From NCBI GenBank assembly GCA_023333565.1, contig JAJKFH010004053.1, forward strand, positions 1,612,001-1,676,000: 64,000 bases of DNA, read 5' to 3'. Each line of letters starts with the position of its first letter. Position 1 is the stretch's first letter. The notes under the pieces were generated by a model that ran no database searches, was not told the DNA's origin, and was given only the letters and a program-made list of their open reading frames with translations. Both the position numbers and the translations under genes were made by a program. Below, piece after piece: positions 1 through 14,100 of this stretch. Source of the DNA: Puffinus mauretanicus (lineage: Eukaryota > Chordata > Aves > Procellariiformes > Procellariidae).

Positions 1-3000
1 TTACCTTCCCAGTCATCCCCCTTTCTGGACTCTAAATATGTGCTGCAATCCTGAGAGCCTTTTCCTGTTTCTGTCCATGCTTACCGAGAATGTAAATATC
101 TATCTCCCTTATGGATAGCGTGTACAACTAAGCTAGTTGAGAAGACTCACGCTGAGTACCGAGACTGGTCTTATGTCCTGTGAGCTTGAGTGGGATGGTT
201 GAGTAATAGCTGTAGGGTGAAGGAGTACTGAGCCTGAAAGCATGTGGGTGGGTTTTTTTTTAATTTAATAAAATATGATAGCCCACCCTACAGGTGACAC
301 GCACCAATGGAGAAAATATGTATCTGTAAATAAGTAGGAGCTAAAGCAGTTTTTACTCTTAATATTATACTTTTTTTCCTAGTTCAACATACTTCCTTTC
401 ATTGAAGGGCAAAAAGTTTGATGATTAAGAAAAAAAGGTGAGAAGAAGTGACAAAAGAGGAGGGAAAAGGACAAGGAAGAAACTGATTTTGAGTAGCAAA
501 GTCGGTCCAGAATAGTTTCATAAAACAGAAATATGTCCTGCACTTCAAAAATCATTCATTTCAATAAAATGTAGAATCGGTAACACCTTTCCCTGTGTGA
601 ATAGTTGATGGTGAGAAATAGATGCATAGACGTTTTAACCTGAGTTTTTCCAAAATGCTTTGTCTTCTCTTTATTCCTTCATCACATATGACTTGGTCTG
701 TAGATTAGATGGAGATGGTGTGCTATCTGGCACATTTTATTGATGCTGTTTGATCCCCCAGTGTAACCAGTATTTGACACTTATTTTATAACATATATTC
801 TGGTTGTGATGAGTCTCCAGTTCCCCTGCAGGCAGGAGATACAGAGGGATACGAGATGTTCATCAAATTAACAGCACGCAGAATCCCTTTATTGTGTTCA
901 AAAGGCTGGCAAAACTAGTGAATGGAAAATAATGAACATGACAGATAAGAGTAGGCACTGGATAGAAAGCTTAAACAGCTGTGGGAATTTGTGGGACCAC
1001 AGCAGCAGTGTTGGAATTTCATCAAGTGAAGGGTACCTCTTTCCCCCATCTGTTTTGAAGATGCATTTTTTAATATTTTAAGTACAACATTGCAGATCAG
1101 AGCAGCCTGTTAAGCTGCAAAAGTGAGACAGATCTTTCTTTTCCTGCAAACTTTGCTCATTGAGGGTCTAATTGTAAAAGGTGCTGAGTGTCCTCAGCTG
1201 CAGCATCGTAGAATCAGCTCATAATTTCCATATGGCTAGTGTCACAGAAACATCTGGCTCCTCTATTTCACTGCAGGTACCTTTACAACCAGAAGAGTCT
1301 GGGTCAGGAGTATGAATCTGTTGGAATCTAGTTTATGACATTTTTTAGAAGATACAAATGTAAGCATTTCTAGTCCTTTTTCTGTCGAAAGCTTAAATCA
1401 TGCAACGAGATCCTAGGGAATAATATAGAAATGGTTTGCAAAACGTAATTTCTGGGCAATCTTTTCAAATGCTGCAGTTTTTCTCCATTATGTTGCTACA
1501 AAAGATGAGATCCTGGGAAATGTCAGCGAGGTAAGTATTTACACTTTCCCTATGCTGTAGTAGCAGACAGATTTGCTGCACAAGAAAAACTGATTTTTCC
1601 CCAATGTCAAGATTGTTTCTGTCACATTCATAAATGGAAGACACAGAAGGAGTGGCTGTATCTTTCTTTCCACCCCCACAATTAGCAAGGAGATCATGCT
1701 CAGCAGAATGAGATGGAGCAATGCCGGGTGCCTTGCATCTGTTGTCCATAACATCATATTGTGATTTGACCACTGCCACCGTATTTCATATACGTGTGCT
1801 AAATGATGATAAAAAAAGACCACTCATTGCAAAACTAGCATGTCTCCATTAAAGAGATTATTTCTGTTTGCACTGCAACCATGTCCACTTCCCGCAAACC
1901 ATCTGTGTTTTCTCCTCCTCAACACATTAAGTTTGGTACATGCATGTCCTTTGGGTCACCTTTGAAGAACTGGCAAAAAACTAACTTTGCCAGCTGCTGC
2001 TGATGAGGAGAGGAAGCCTTACTCCATCTCCAGCCGGCTGCCTCTCCAGCATGCGTGGAGAGGAGTCAGAGCCTCTTTTTAGGGTGGCATTCTGGCCAAA
2101 GCCTGTGCAGAAGCACATGGAAGAAGGTCTTTTTATCCCAAGCCAGAACCTGTGTAATTGCAAAGTGTTGCCAATTACTATCACTTATCTCCAAAAATAA
2201 ACAGTGAGTTATCGAACATCATCATTGTAGTAATTCGGGACATGTGACATTAATCATGGGTGCAGGATTAGGCATACCCACCCGGCCTAGGCTTCCCATT
2301 TCAAAACCACTTTTCTTTTTCTCTCTTTCAATGTGATATTAACTTCTTTGGGGCTTGAGGCATTGTCAGGTTCTGATGCTGAAGTGCACTGGCTGCATTG
2401 GCAGCATCTGGCATCATCTTTTACATCTAATTTTTTCTCCTGAAAAATCTGTTATTGTTATTGGACCATGACATTATGCTTCTTATGAGAGAGAAAGAGG
2501 CCCAAGGAAATTGTTAATCCAAGCTGTCAGCAGTACCTAGCTCATTCGTATTGTTATGAAAAACATTTCACTTGTAAAATAAAACTGCTGCATGTTTGCT
2601 TTTTGATAATGTAGCAGCAAGAAGTGGGTATCTTTCTACTGGGGTAGTTTGTAGAAATTTTGCAAAATCCAAATTAACATACATTTTCTCAAAGTGCAGT
2701 AAGTCACAAAGTCATGGCTTTTCATCAAATTGGAGGAAAGCGTTGCACTTCTCAAATATGCTTAGGTGAAAAGAAGCTCGCATTGCATAAGTGGTAATGC
2801 CATTAAATAATTTTGTAGAATGAGGCCTGCAAATGCTTCATGTGCTGCCGATGCACAAGTCATCTGCCAGTCAGCTTTTCACTATTCACTGTAGCCGCTT
2901 TGCTGATTCTTATCAGTTTGTCTGCTTAAAATGTGTTTTTGTAAAGAACTTTGTATTTCGTGCACTTTGAATCATCTTTACTCTCAGTGCAGATTTCCGA

Positions 3001-6000
3001 TTCTATCTCCATTGAATCCATATTTTAATACTTGGCTGATGTTGAAGGCAACTGGCATGTCTTCTCCTAGACTTGTATTTACACCGTGATTTCTCTGGCT
3101 CAGTCCCTGATGACTACCCGCAATAATCAAGCCTGAGCTGTTTGCCATGCTTGGCAGAAGTGGTTAGTTAATGAAGATTTGTTTGGGGACAAGTTGAAGC
3201 TAATGGGATAGCTCATTTACTCAATAAAAACTGCTGCTTAGTAAACTATATCTGATAACCTCATGACACTCATGTCATTCATCATTTTTCCTAGGCCATT
3301 TATTCTGAGTTTTATAGATAATGGCTCTCCAATCATTCTATAATACTGCTTTGGAGAAAACCAATGATGTCTCCATACTTATTTTTATCAATAGACTTCT
3401 ATCTTTCACCTTTTCCTGCCTATGAAAAATGCAGATGTCTTTTAGTTTGTCAGCCAGCAACACCTCCAGCAAACAGGCAAACAACAGACTTTTTCTTGAA
3501 CCAACACTATGCGACTGACATTTTCACAAAAATTGAGAGACTACCATCCAGTAGTGCATAACTATATATTCTGAGACAAACTCTAAAGATGTGCTGTTAA
3601 TCCACTTCCGTCTTAAAGATGCAAATTAGAATATCTAAAAATTATATGACATAAAAGTATTTGCTGCATCTGGTCCGGTGGTATGTACAGAATAAATAAA
3701 GGCTTTTCTAGGGAAGAACTTCCAGACAGTGTCCCAGGTGCCCTTTGCCCACCGGTTATGGCATATAGATAGTTAGAGCTATTGTTGTTACAAGGCCTTT
3801 AATTGAACTTCTACCTCTACAGCCACCTCTTGAATACAGCTGCTTTCTCTGGAATCATATCCATTAAAGTCATATTTTATATCCGCTGAATGCATTATTG
3901 TATCATTATGTTACTGGCCTGCAACTCTCCCTGCTGTGCACATATGTATTCATCACTCATGGCTGTAACAGTCATTTCCTCTCAATTTTGCCTATATGTT
4001 AATTTTCTGGTTTCTCCCAGTTGCACCCTTCTGGTTAGCATGAAGGGGAACTCTGTGCATTCACAGTCAAATGTGCTGTTGGACGAACTGGGCAGCTCCA
4101 GCAGACAAGTGTCATTCCTGGCTGAAGAAAGGGAATAGCTTACATGGGAGGCTGCAGGAAGTAAAAAGGAGATGACAGTGTTGCAGCTCTGACAACTTGA
4201 GAGATTTTTCTGGGCCCCTACTAGTAAATCAGATTTTCTTTTTCCTTCTTTTCCTTTTTACGTTTTAACACAGTGGTTAGAATTAGAGTGAGGCCATCTC
4301 AGCAGACTGGATATGGGTGGCTTGTAGTAGTATTGCAGCTAAGATCACACACCCAGTCATGAACTATAAAATCATCATGTTTGCAACATCTGTAATAAAA
4401 GAAATGGGGCGAATTAGCAGAGCAGACTGCATTTAGGGAAGGAACATTGCTAATCTAGATGCATACTAAACACAGTGCTTTTTTTTCTTACTCTTTTTAA
4501 CTGTGTATAATTATCTTTCAGACAAGCTGTCCCTTTTCATAGCTTCTTGCTTTTGTTTCCTTTTCCTTTGACTCTGTTTCATGTTGCGAATTTGAATAAT
4601 TATGTAACAGTGTCTGATTTTTGGAAAGAAGAAGCCCTGAGAAGTTTTCCACTCGCATAGCTGTGCTCACGGTTCCTCTGTGGCCTAACTCGGCTGTTAG
4701 CCCACAGGCCAGCAATGCCAACCTATCACAATTTCATTGTTGCTGTTTCACTGCACTCGGGAACGTTAAGGGCAATCTCCCCTTCTCGTTAGGCTACGTA
4801 GCCTATTCCCTGTTTGTGTTAATGAGTCATTTGTATCTTCTCAGAATTATTATTTCATTGTATTAGTACTGTCTCCACTTTCCATTAGGTAGCAATGAGA
4901 AAGCTGTACTCCAAGCCATGAGTTCCTTGCATAAACAGAAGCTCGCAATCAGAGAAGTCCTGTTTTGTTAGCAGAAACACAACAATTTGATTGACAGCAA
5001 TGTGATTGGTCTTGCGACAGGGCAGAGTTCAGGTCATGCTAGCAATGAACCATTGCAAAGAGGTTACCTTACAAGAATAGCATTTGACATTTAAAGGCTT
5101 TTTGCATTGCAACTTGCCAGGGATGAATGCGCGTGTGAAATTCAATGATTTTACTTCTTGAAGTGAAAACTACTGTTAAACAGAAGCTAGCGGGCTATTG
5201 GAGAAGTGCTGGCAAGGTAATCCCAATACATCCTTCCACTGTCTAACCTTTAGGGAGAAAAGTTACCAGGTTTATAGAACCTGATCAGCCACATCTCCAT
5301 TTTTCTCAACAGGATCCTCATTTTGCATAGACTAGATCAAAAAAGCAGATTATGCAAGAGTGTTCCTTCTGGCCACTTGAGGAATTTAACAGTAGAATAA
5401 TAGCTAATTCCTCATCCTGCATATAATTATGGCAAATTGTGCTGAGAGGATCAATTTTCTCCAGTCTCCGTTCTCCCTTTATCTAATCATATTTAGCAGG
5501 AAGCTTTGCCAGTAATCTGACTGGCTCAATTCACTTCATGATTGTTCTTTTACAAAAATCTCTTTTTGAACAAGTTGTTACAAATACAGTAGAACTACTA
5601 CAGTATATTGTGTTCTTTCAACTTACAGATTAAAAAATGTAAAATTTATGGGCAAATGTAAGGCCTGTATTTCATTCAGATGCGTGGACTATGTGGCACA
5701 GGGTCAAGTTTTTTAATAACTGCATATGCATGTGCTGATTTATCTCATTTGATGCCTTCAGGGAGCTCTCATCTCATTAACGGGTCAGAATTGGCCATAA
5801 GGATCTACTCCGGCACAAGACACAAAACTGTTAACTAGGTTTAAACTAAATACAATTCCCTTTACAAAAATTAGGTTGATAATAACAGCAGTAGTATGAA
5901 TTAAGCCTAGTTCTGATATCTGAAAAGTTATGAGCTAATCCCTTTTTTCTTTTTATGTATTGTAACTGAAATGTTAAAAATTCTTATTGAACACTGAAGG

Positions 6001-8063
6001 GAACCCTGTTTCTATAGCCAAAGTGAATTTTGCCCTGAAATAAATACCTCCTAGATTATCCTCTTTGGATATCAGAAGTAAATCCATTATTTCACGTCTT
6101 TTGAAGTTGAGCAGCTGAAGATTTCTGTGAAATCACAACAAAAACGTGCAGGTGTGCTTAGCACTAGTTCCTTTATAGCCTGAGTGCTTGATGGGCTGTG
6201 ATGTGTGACCGTGCCATGTCGCAGCAGCGCAGCTCCGAATTTCACGGCTGCAGCAAGTGCTGAGGACAGACAGTTCCAAGGAGTGAAGTTCATCTGGGTG
6301 TGAACTGCAGCACAGCATGAACCCCGTCAGCGTGCCCTTTGTCTTTCACTTTCCGGGAAATCATGCAACTGCCATGACACCATCATTCCCTTCATTTGCA
6401 AAAATGAAAACTGTTCTCGCAACATTTAGAAAAACAGAAAGACATGCTTGGAAAGTAACAACTAGCAAGCACTGTTGAAAGCACAACAGAGGGCGTTATC
6501 TGCTGCACCTCCTGCTTCCAAGGAGACTGGAAACAAAGAATGTGAAATGATGGTTTTGATTTGGAAGGCTAATAAAACACTTCAACAGGTGCTTTGCTTG
6601 GAATGTTCCCTTTCTGTTGCAGAGGTTTGCAAATTTATTACTAAACAATGCTTATTTTCATGAAAGCTGCTGTTGTGCCTCAGTTTTGTTAATTTTTAGT
6701 TTGTCAGCTTTATTTAATCTTGAAGGATTTTTTCATGGATCTTCCTGTTTACATTACCTGCATCAATCAATTCCATTGCTTCTACCCTAATTTAGGGTAC
6801 AAATTGATCCCAGGCAGAAAGTTCCAGTCTGAATTCACATTCCCCTGAAGTATACGTGCTTGTGGTTTTGACAAAAGATCATTTCAAACTAAAAATGAAT
6901 AAATGAGAACTTTTTTGGAGGTAACTGCAAATCTGGGTCATAGCTTTCCTAAAGACCAATGACCAAAATGAGATGTGGCTGCTTCCTCCTCTGACGTGAT
7001 TGTTCTTCATTAGCATCAGCAGTAAGCCCTACCAAGCAGTGCTGCAACTCTCTGGCCTTTCCTATTGATGCAGATGGAGATCACTTTTTCACGACCTGAG
7101 AACAACTGCTTTTACTTATGCATATCATGTTGGAACAAAGGGGATCACATAAAGCAAATAGCTAATGATGTCTTCCAGAGATCTTCACCTAATGTATGGA
7201 TGCCTGGTTCCCTTAAAGCCATTTTGCAGCAAGCATTGCTTCCTAGTGAAGAGACTAAAGCAGAATGCAAACACTTACTGTCTTCCATGGTCATCTTTAA
7301 AAAAGAAAGATAATGCATAACATGTTCAACAAGATGATTTTCTTTCCAAAGCTAAAGATTTTCACATGCTGAGGAAAAAAACCTCTCAAACACCATGCCA
7401 TGCTTAGGTACTTTGTTTAAAGAAAAAAGCCCATGTTGAGATTTTCACCTGAAACCTTGGAAGACAGATGTTCAAACAAGAGCCAAGGTTTTGGCTAAGC
7501 AAACTCTCTTGGTGAGCTGCAAAAGCAACATGTCAGGAAGACAAAGCAGTCACCTCATAGGATACCTATAAACTGGCGATGGCTCTGAGATGGACAAGGA
7601 GCCAGAATGGCACTGTGGTAAGCCTGGGACTAAAAGTTAGGATGGTGGTGACCGGCAGGGCGAGATGACTGTTCATGTTTTGAGGTAGATCGGCCTCAGC
7701 CTACTCCTTATAGTGGGCCTAAAAAAAGCTTTTAAATTCAAAAACATAAGTTTTTCCAGACTATAACTTGAAGTAGTTAGTTTTTAAAATACAGAAAACT
7801 CAAAGTGACTCAACAAGACAGCATAGAAATTAAAAAAGACAGCATAGAAATAAAAAAGGCTGTTGAACATTTTGAAGCTGTTGTCCTCTGACGCCAAGGT
7901 TGCAGAAGCAAGGTGTGTACCAAATAAGACCAGGGAACTGCAGCAATAAAAAGAATGGTCTCACAGTTAAACCCATGGAAAGCTGCCCTGGAGAGCTGGA
8001 TTCTGCCCCGCTTCCAACACAAAGCTCCTGCGTGATGTTAAACAAGTCATTTCCTGCAGATGT
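1..8063 (+). other. Upstream intron sequence, no gene recognised
   Basis: This is AT-rich unique sequence with many stops in all frames and no recognisable coding exon or transposon. It is inferred to be part of the large DLGAP1 intron that ends at 53446. Two stretches read like conserved non-coding DNA by their low-repeat, TAAT- and CAAT-containing texture: about 2880-3290 and about 4960-5170. A 21-bp tandem duplication lies at 7817-7857. Confidence 0.6.
7817..7857. repeat. Two-copy tandem repeat, 21-bp unit
   Basis: The unit begins GACAGCATAGAAATTAAAAA and occurs at 7817-7837. It is repeated immediately from 7838 with one T lost in the second copy. This is a simple local duplication. Confidence 0.85.
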
Positions 8064-8146
8064 CATAGAATCACAGAATGGTTTGGGTTGGAAGGGACCT
8101 TTAAAGACCATCTAGTCCAACCCCCCTGCTGTGGGCAGGGACATGT
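8064..8146 (-). mobile_element. CR1 LINE 3' end fragment, minus orientation
   Basis: The sequence starts CATAGAATCACAGAATGG and continues through GGTTGGAAGGGACC and CTAGTCCAACCCCCCTGC to GGGCAGGGACATG. This is the reverse complement of the hallmark 3' end of avian CR1 retrotransposons, so the element is inserted on the minus strand. Only about 83 bp remain. Severe 5' truncation like this is normal for CR1. The fragment is non-coding and inactive, and it supports the bird assignment. Confidence 0.92.
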
Positions 8147-11100
8147 CTGCCTGCTTTGAGATCCTTGTTTTATAGGTCTCTAGCTGGAGATGCAGACTTG
8201 ATTTGTGGAAGTGCTGAGAATTGAAGTCATAGGGAGCTCTCCCTTGCATGTAGGAGGTGATATGATCTGGAAAATTAGGTAACAGCTCAGACTGGGCACT
8301 AAAAATTGTAGGTAATCTTAAATTTGACTGTTCTGCTTCTCATTTCCCCACCTCTGAAATGGGAGTAATTAACCTCCCTTTTGCTCAGAAGGGTAGTTTT
8401 CAAACACAGTAATTTTTCGGAAAGAAAAGGTTAGCCACCGAGAATATAGTAATTTGGTCTTTTGGGTGTAGTGTGCACTGTGTTTAGTAGATCTGCCATG
8501 GGACTGCACATTGAACAAGAAGGAAAACCCCATGAATGACAGAGTTGCTGATCAGATGAGCACTGCTTTTCCTGTGTACTGAATTAGTAGCCATTTTGTG
8601 AAGAAATAGCCGAGGGGGCTAAGTTAAGGCTTACAAGAGCTGTAATTTTTTACGTTTTGAGTACAGGGCATTTATTGTTCTTCGAGGATCCTCTAGGAAG
8701 GCTCATGTATTGATTATATAGAAAAATATATAATATACATTTTATACCTAATCTTCTGTCCTCCGATTTCTCCCTAACTCAAATTTAGTTTGAATTGTAG
8801 CTTACGCCCCTGTGTGTGCGTTTTCCCCTGGGATCTCCAATACATGGGTTTTGTAACCACTCGTGTTCTTACTGAGGGCTGCTGTTTTCACTCTAAGTAA
8901 TTTCAAGTATCATATGGAGTTCTTTTATAGGCAGAAGATGCAAATGGAGCTAAGCACTGCTGGGGATCCTATAGTATCTGGCTAGCTCTGAGAGAGGTCC
9001 CCCCAGTTTTTGAACACTTGCAGAATTCAGTGTTGGTATATGTAAAGCACTTCTGTGCAGTATTTCAGGGTCTACAGGCCTGATGAATCATCATAATAAA
9101 TTTACAAATATAAAGCTATCATTAAAAATAAATTGGCAGAGACTGAAAAATGCTGGGACAAAGTGATCCTACAGGCTGTTACCATTTTTCCTTTGGGTGC
9201 ACAAATGCACTAGAACACATTGTAGACAAGGTTAAAAATCAAGTACTTCAGAAAAGGTAAATGTAGCAATAATGTTTAAAAGGAAGACTTATATGCTGTT
9301 TCAAACATGTTTGCTGTTTCAAAGAGTTTCCATCTTTAGCGTTAATACACCCCCAAAATGTTTCCTCTTTAAATTTGGCTTTACCCCCAGAAATAATTTC
9401 CCTTCTTGGAACTGAAAACAGCAGTGACAGCTCTTCTGCATGTTAAGACGTCACTGCTTAAAATCTGATATCTCATATCCCTGCAGGCTCAGAAACTGGA
9501 GCTTTATATCGCTGCAGAGGGTTGATCTCCAGCTGCCTAATTGTTCTGTGCAGCTGCTTCTTTCAAATCCTGTAAGGACCTGATGTATCAAAGTTGAAAT
9601 TATCAATTTCTGGCATGAAAAGCTTTCATAAGTTTTATACATATATTTGGTTTTATGCTTTCAAAGCTTCAACCATATAGAGTTGGGCACATAACAACTA
9701 TACAAAAAATCATTCTTTGAAAACTGAAACTCTAAAGTATTTTTTAGTTGTTCTCATAATAGGTCTTCATTCAGGAAAGATGCAGCTACAAAAGACTTGG
9801 GCTGGTGAAAACTTACACCATCTGACATTCGTTGTGTGCTTCTGGCAGTATAATGTAACACAATACGGTGTTGGCTACAAAATATGTTTCTTGCACAGCT
9901 GCCCTTTGCATTCAGTTGCTTGATTTCAATAATAATGAAAAATACCCCATCCAAAGTAGTGTTTCGTAACACACTGTAAACAATATCATTTGATCTCAGC
10001 AGCATTAAGATCGTCAATTAAACAGAAAGTCAAGCAACCAGCCACCTGTTAAATCCCTTCACTGTCCCTCCATCATCGAGAAATCTCACCCTGTGCTCAG
10101 GCTTGCCCAGGGTCTTTTAGAGAAGGTAAAAGCCCCAGGGGCTGCCAGGAGCATCCCGACCCGGTCCCACAGCGGGCACCGCTAGAGCCAACGAGCTGCC
10201 GACAACCGAGTTGGTGCTACTGCATTTAGTATCTGCAGAAGTTGTTGAGTTTTGACAGATCTGACAACACTAATCATGTGTTTGGTGTTAAAAGCTTGGG
10301 ATTTGACATAATGACAGACCTGCATGTCTTAACTGAAGGGTTTAAAGCTACTTTTTGACAAAGGATGACATCTTCATGGATTTTATGACAGCCAAATGGT
10401 ATCATACGTTCTTCCTTGTTTTTCTGTGGAAATTGAATACGTAGACCAATGCCTATCATTAAAATGTTTGTCTTCAGATGACTGTCATATTAACCGTGAA
10501 TACAATTAATAAAGGATTCATTTTCTGCAGAAAAACAAAACACACTTATGTTATCATAGTGTTGTACTTTTGAGGTTGTCGTGGTTTAACCTGGCAGGCA
10601 GCCATGTTATGTTGGTTCATTTTAAAATTATTCCAGATTTTAATCAGACAGGACAGAACTGTGTAGCACCACACAAGTAAGTGTGTCAGCATGCAAAATC
10701 TGACAGTTTTACAGTCGCCTTTCAAATTCTGTCATTTTGGTCTCATCCTCATGTTACATAGCATACAGATGGATCCTCAGGTCATAAAAAGCATTGACAT
10801 GTCTCCATAGCAAATAACAACGTGCAAAGGTAGACCTTTGCATACACCTTGCCGTAGGCTATCCATGTTGTATCCCTGATTCACTTAATTGCTCCTGAAT
10901 TTTTTTTTAGAAAGGTATATAAGATGACTTTGAGTTTGCCTTTGAAAGAATAACTAAATCAGTTCCATGTCCTACAACCCAAACAAATGAATTTATACCA
11001 TTGGAGCTTAAGCCTGCATATTGATTTAGAAATGCCTAGAAGTGTGAAGTGGGTTGTAATTTCTGTGTTTCAGTCATAAATGTAAATGTAAGATTTGGAG

Positions 11101-14100
11101 TTTGACCGTCTTTTCTGAGAGGAAACCCACCAATGGCCACTAAGTGACATTGTTTTGAATGATAAGCAGATGCTTGTTGGTGTGAAGTTTTGCTGAGATG
11201 AGGAGTAAAAAAGCTAAAGAGCTAAATTTTCCAAAGCATTTCACTCCCGTGTTTATCAGTGCAGTCCTGAAAATCCCTGGTAGAGAAGAGGTAACTAGGT
11301 GATGTCCGTGATGTGAAAAAAGGAGTCGGACCATTACCTGATATATAGCAACACACTTTTTAAGGCAATATAGCTAAACTAGTTTACAAGCAACTGATAA
11401 ATTGCTGTAACTTGTAAGGTTTGTCATTCATCTTGTTCTACTGATGGCTTGGAAAAATAATAAGCCGATTATGCTTGTCGTATGTTATCTTAAACCATGA
11501 TGGATGATTTTTGCTGGTGTTAATTTTCATATTTTAAGGAGGCTTTTTTTCCTTCTATAGTTAGTTATGCCATTATGCCATTTATGTTCTCCATGAATTC
11601 TCTAAGTGGGAGGGTTTGGGTTTTTTTAATACAGTTAGGTAATTAAATAGCGCTTTGTAGTTTCTTTTATATGTATCACTAGGTGTTTTGAAACCCATTT
11701 AATTACAACATTTTACTAGTTCCCTACTCCTGTTCCTGTCTATACAACCACTCTTCTATAAAGTTAAAATCTTACATACATCAAAAGATAGTTGCACCTG
11801 TAATAGGTTTAACTCTCAAAAATTACTCTATAAACCTTTTCAGAATGGACCTCTTTAGTGGGAAATATGTGAAAAAAAGTCATATGCTGATTTCTGAAAT
11901 TTTGTTTCCTTGCCACTGAAGAAAAGAAGATTCATTTCTTTTCTTCATCAGACTCTTATTATTTCCTGATTAATTCAGTTTTGTGCATTTATGGTTTCAA
12001 ATACCCTATTTCTTTACTTTTATGATGTATCTTCATGATTTCATTCATACTTTTAAAACTAATTATGATAATACTCAACACTGACATTGTATTTTTCATC
12101 CTTGAAACCGTCCATGAATGAGAAAAGTAAGGATTATTAGCCCTGTATCACTGATGAGAAAGCTGAGATAAAAAGGGAATTAGAGGCTGAATTTTAATCT
12201 GGACATTGTGATTCCAGTCTTGCAAGTGCTGATAACATTAAGCTGCTAATCTTACTACTAAAGTTTTCTTCTCCTCATAGTAATAACGTATATGCAGTGG
12301 GTTTACATTGGCTTCTATTTTAGTTCTTGTTCACTTAATCTCATTTCAATTAAGAATTAAGATGAAAGAAAAATAGTATTAATTATAAATATTAGCTTTT
12401 TACCTCAATAATTTGTTTTTCAATCAACAAACATTAAAGCAGTGATTTAGGAGTGATTACACTGATTTTAAAAGTTCAGAAACTGAACATATTTCATAAT
12501 TTAAAAGTTGTGGTTTCTAATCAATACACTGCTAATGAAGTTTGGCAAAGTGATTACTTAATTAAGCTTTGGCAAACTAGAGTTGCAGTCATCACCTAGA
12601 TGAGGACTAAAGAGAGCAAGCATGCTCCACATGACAGCTGGACTTCTAATCCTCCTTAGAGAGAGGAATGGAGGAGATAAGGTTACTTCTTTTTTATATG
12701 CATTGATGCATCTACATGAAAAATTTTGTTTGGTGTCTTCCTAGGATTCTGGCTTGTAACCTTGGTGTTTTACCTCACTTTTTTCTATTCATCAAATTAA
12801 AACTGACAGGTGTTTGCCTTCGATGTTCAGAATCTAAAACTTCATGCAAACAGTCAAGTTACCCAAGTGTTTCATATCTATCTGGAGTTTCTGGACTTTC
12901 GTATGAGATGGGAAGATTAGCACTTATAGTTGATAAGTTAACTTTCTTTCCTAAAAATGGATTAAATACTTGAGTTTCTTATTTTTTGCAACACAAATGT
13001 TTGCACTCATGAGAAAATTCAGCTGACTTAATTTTGGCAAATCAAGGAAATATATGGCAAAAACAGCTGTAAGGAAATTAATATTTGGCTAGTTTGCTTG
13101 GAGTACAGTGAATTTCTCAGCGAGAGTAGAGTTGCTCTCTGCTAGAACCATTAATTTTGCTGATTTACTGTAAACATTTGAAATGGCATAAGAGAGCCTA
13201 ATTTCCTGCCTTTCTTTTAGAAATAGTACTGCCTGATTCCCACGTGCAGCCCACTTCAGCTTGGAGTGTTTATCAGTACTATTTATTGATCTTGCCAGGC
13301 CTGGGTGGCAGTCTTTGAGCTACGACACATGTGCTACTGCAGTTCACTGCAAAGAAGGACCTGCCGCTCTGTGGGGCATCCCTAAACCTCCAACAAAGTT
13401 CAAAGCCGCTTAGGCTGAGAGACCACCAAGACCCCTTCCCTCAAACTCTTGGCACTGGGGAGTTTGCATTCGGGCTTGTGACTCATGAGGAATAGGTTAT
13501 AATCTGAATGAAGTAAGTGCAAGGTAAATTTTTATTTTGTACGAGGATGAGACTTTCACAGAACTTCAGGAGAAACTTTAAGCCTCTTGTAGTCACACGA
13601 TTAAATGACGAACACTGTGAAACGTTAACTCGGGATGCCAGGGAGCTGTGCTGTTTCGCTCAGGCATATTTATCCATCATCGCCAGGGCAGCTGCCGTGA
13701 GTCAGCCGCTGACCCAGAGCCCACGGCTGATCCCTTGCTCTGCCCGCTGGCCCAGGAGAGGGGAGGACAATGTGGCTGCGTAGGACAGACCAACGCAAAG
13801 GGGTTGCGGATGGATGATCCCTATGCCCAAGGATGGTGGGGACCACCTCCCAACAAGAGCAAAAAGAATAAAACGCCCCTAGACCTCAGCAGTACAACCA
13901 GGATCTGTCCTGTTGGCAGCAGACCCTGCCCTCCGTAAAAAGCAAACCTGGAGAAATTTCTGTGCTTGGTCTTTCGGGGGGCGAGCAAGGCAAGCTGGCT
14001 GGGCTTGGACAGACAAGATGAGATGGTCTGATCAGCAGGTCTGATCCAATGTTGTATTATTGGAAACTGAACCTCAGCACTCCTCCTAGCTTGCTACAAA

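Noticed and set aside
13517..13938. Two overlapping open frames in a GC-richer patch
   Set aside because: There is no recognisable domain or splice support. Open length is explained by higher G+C.
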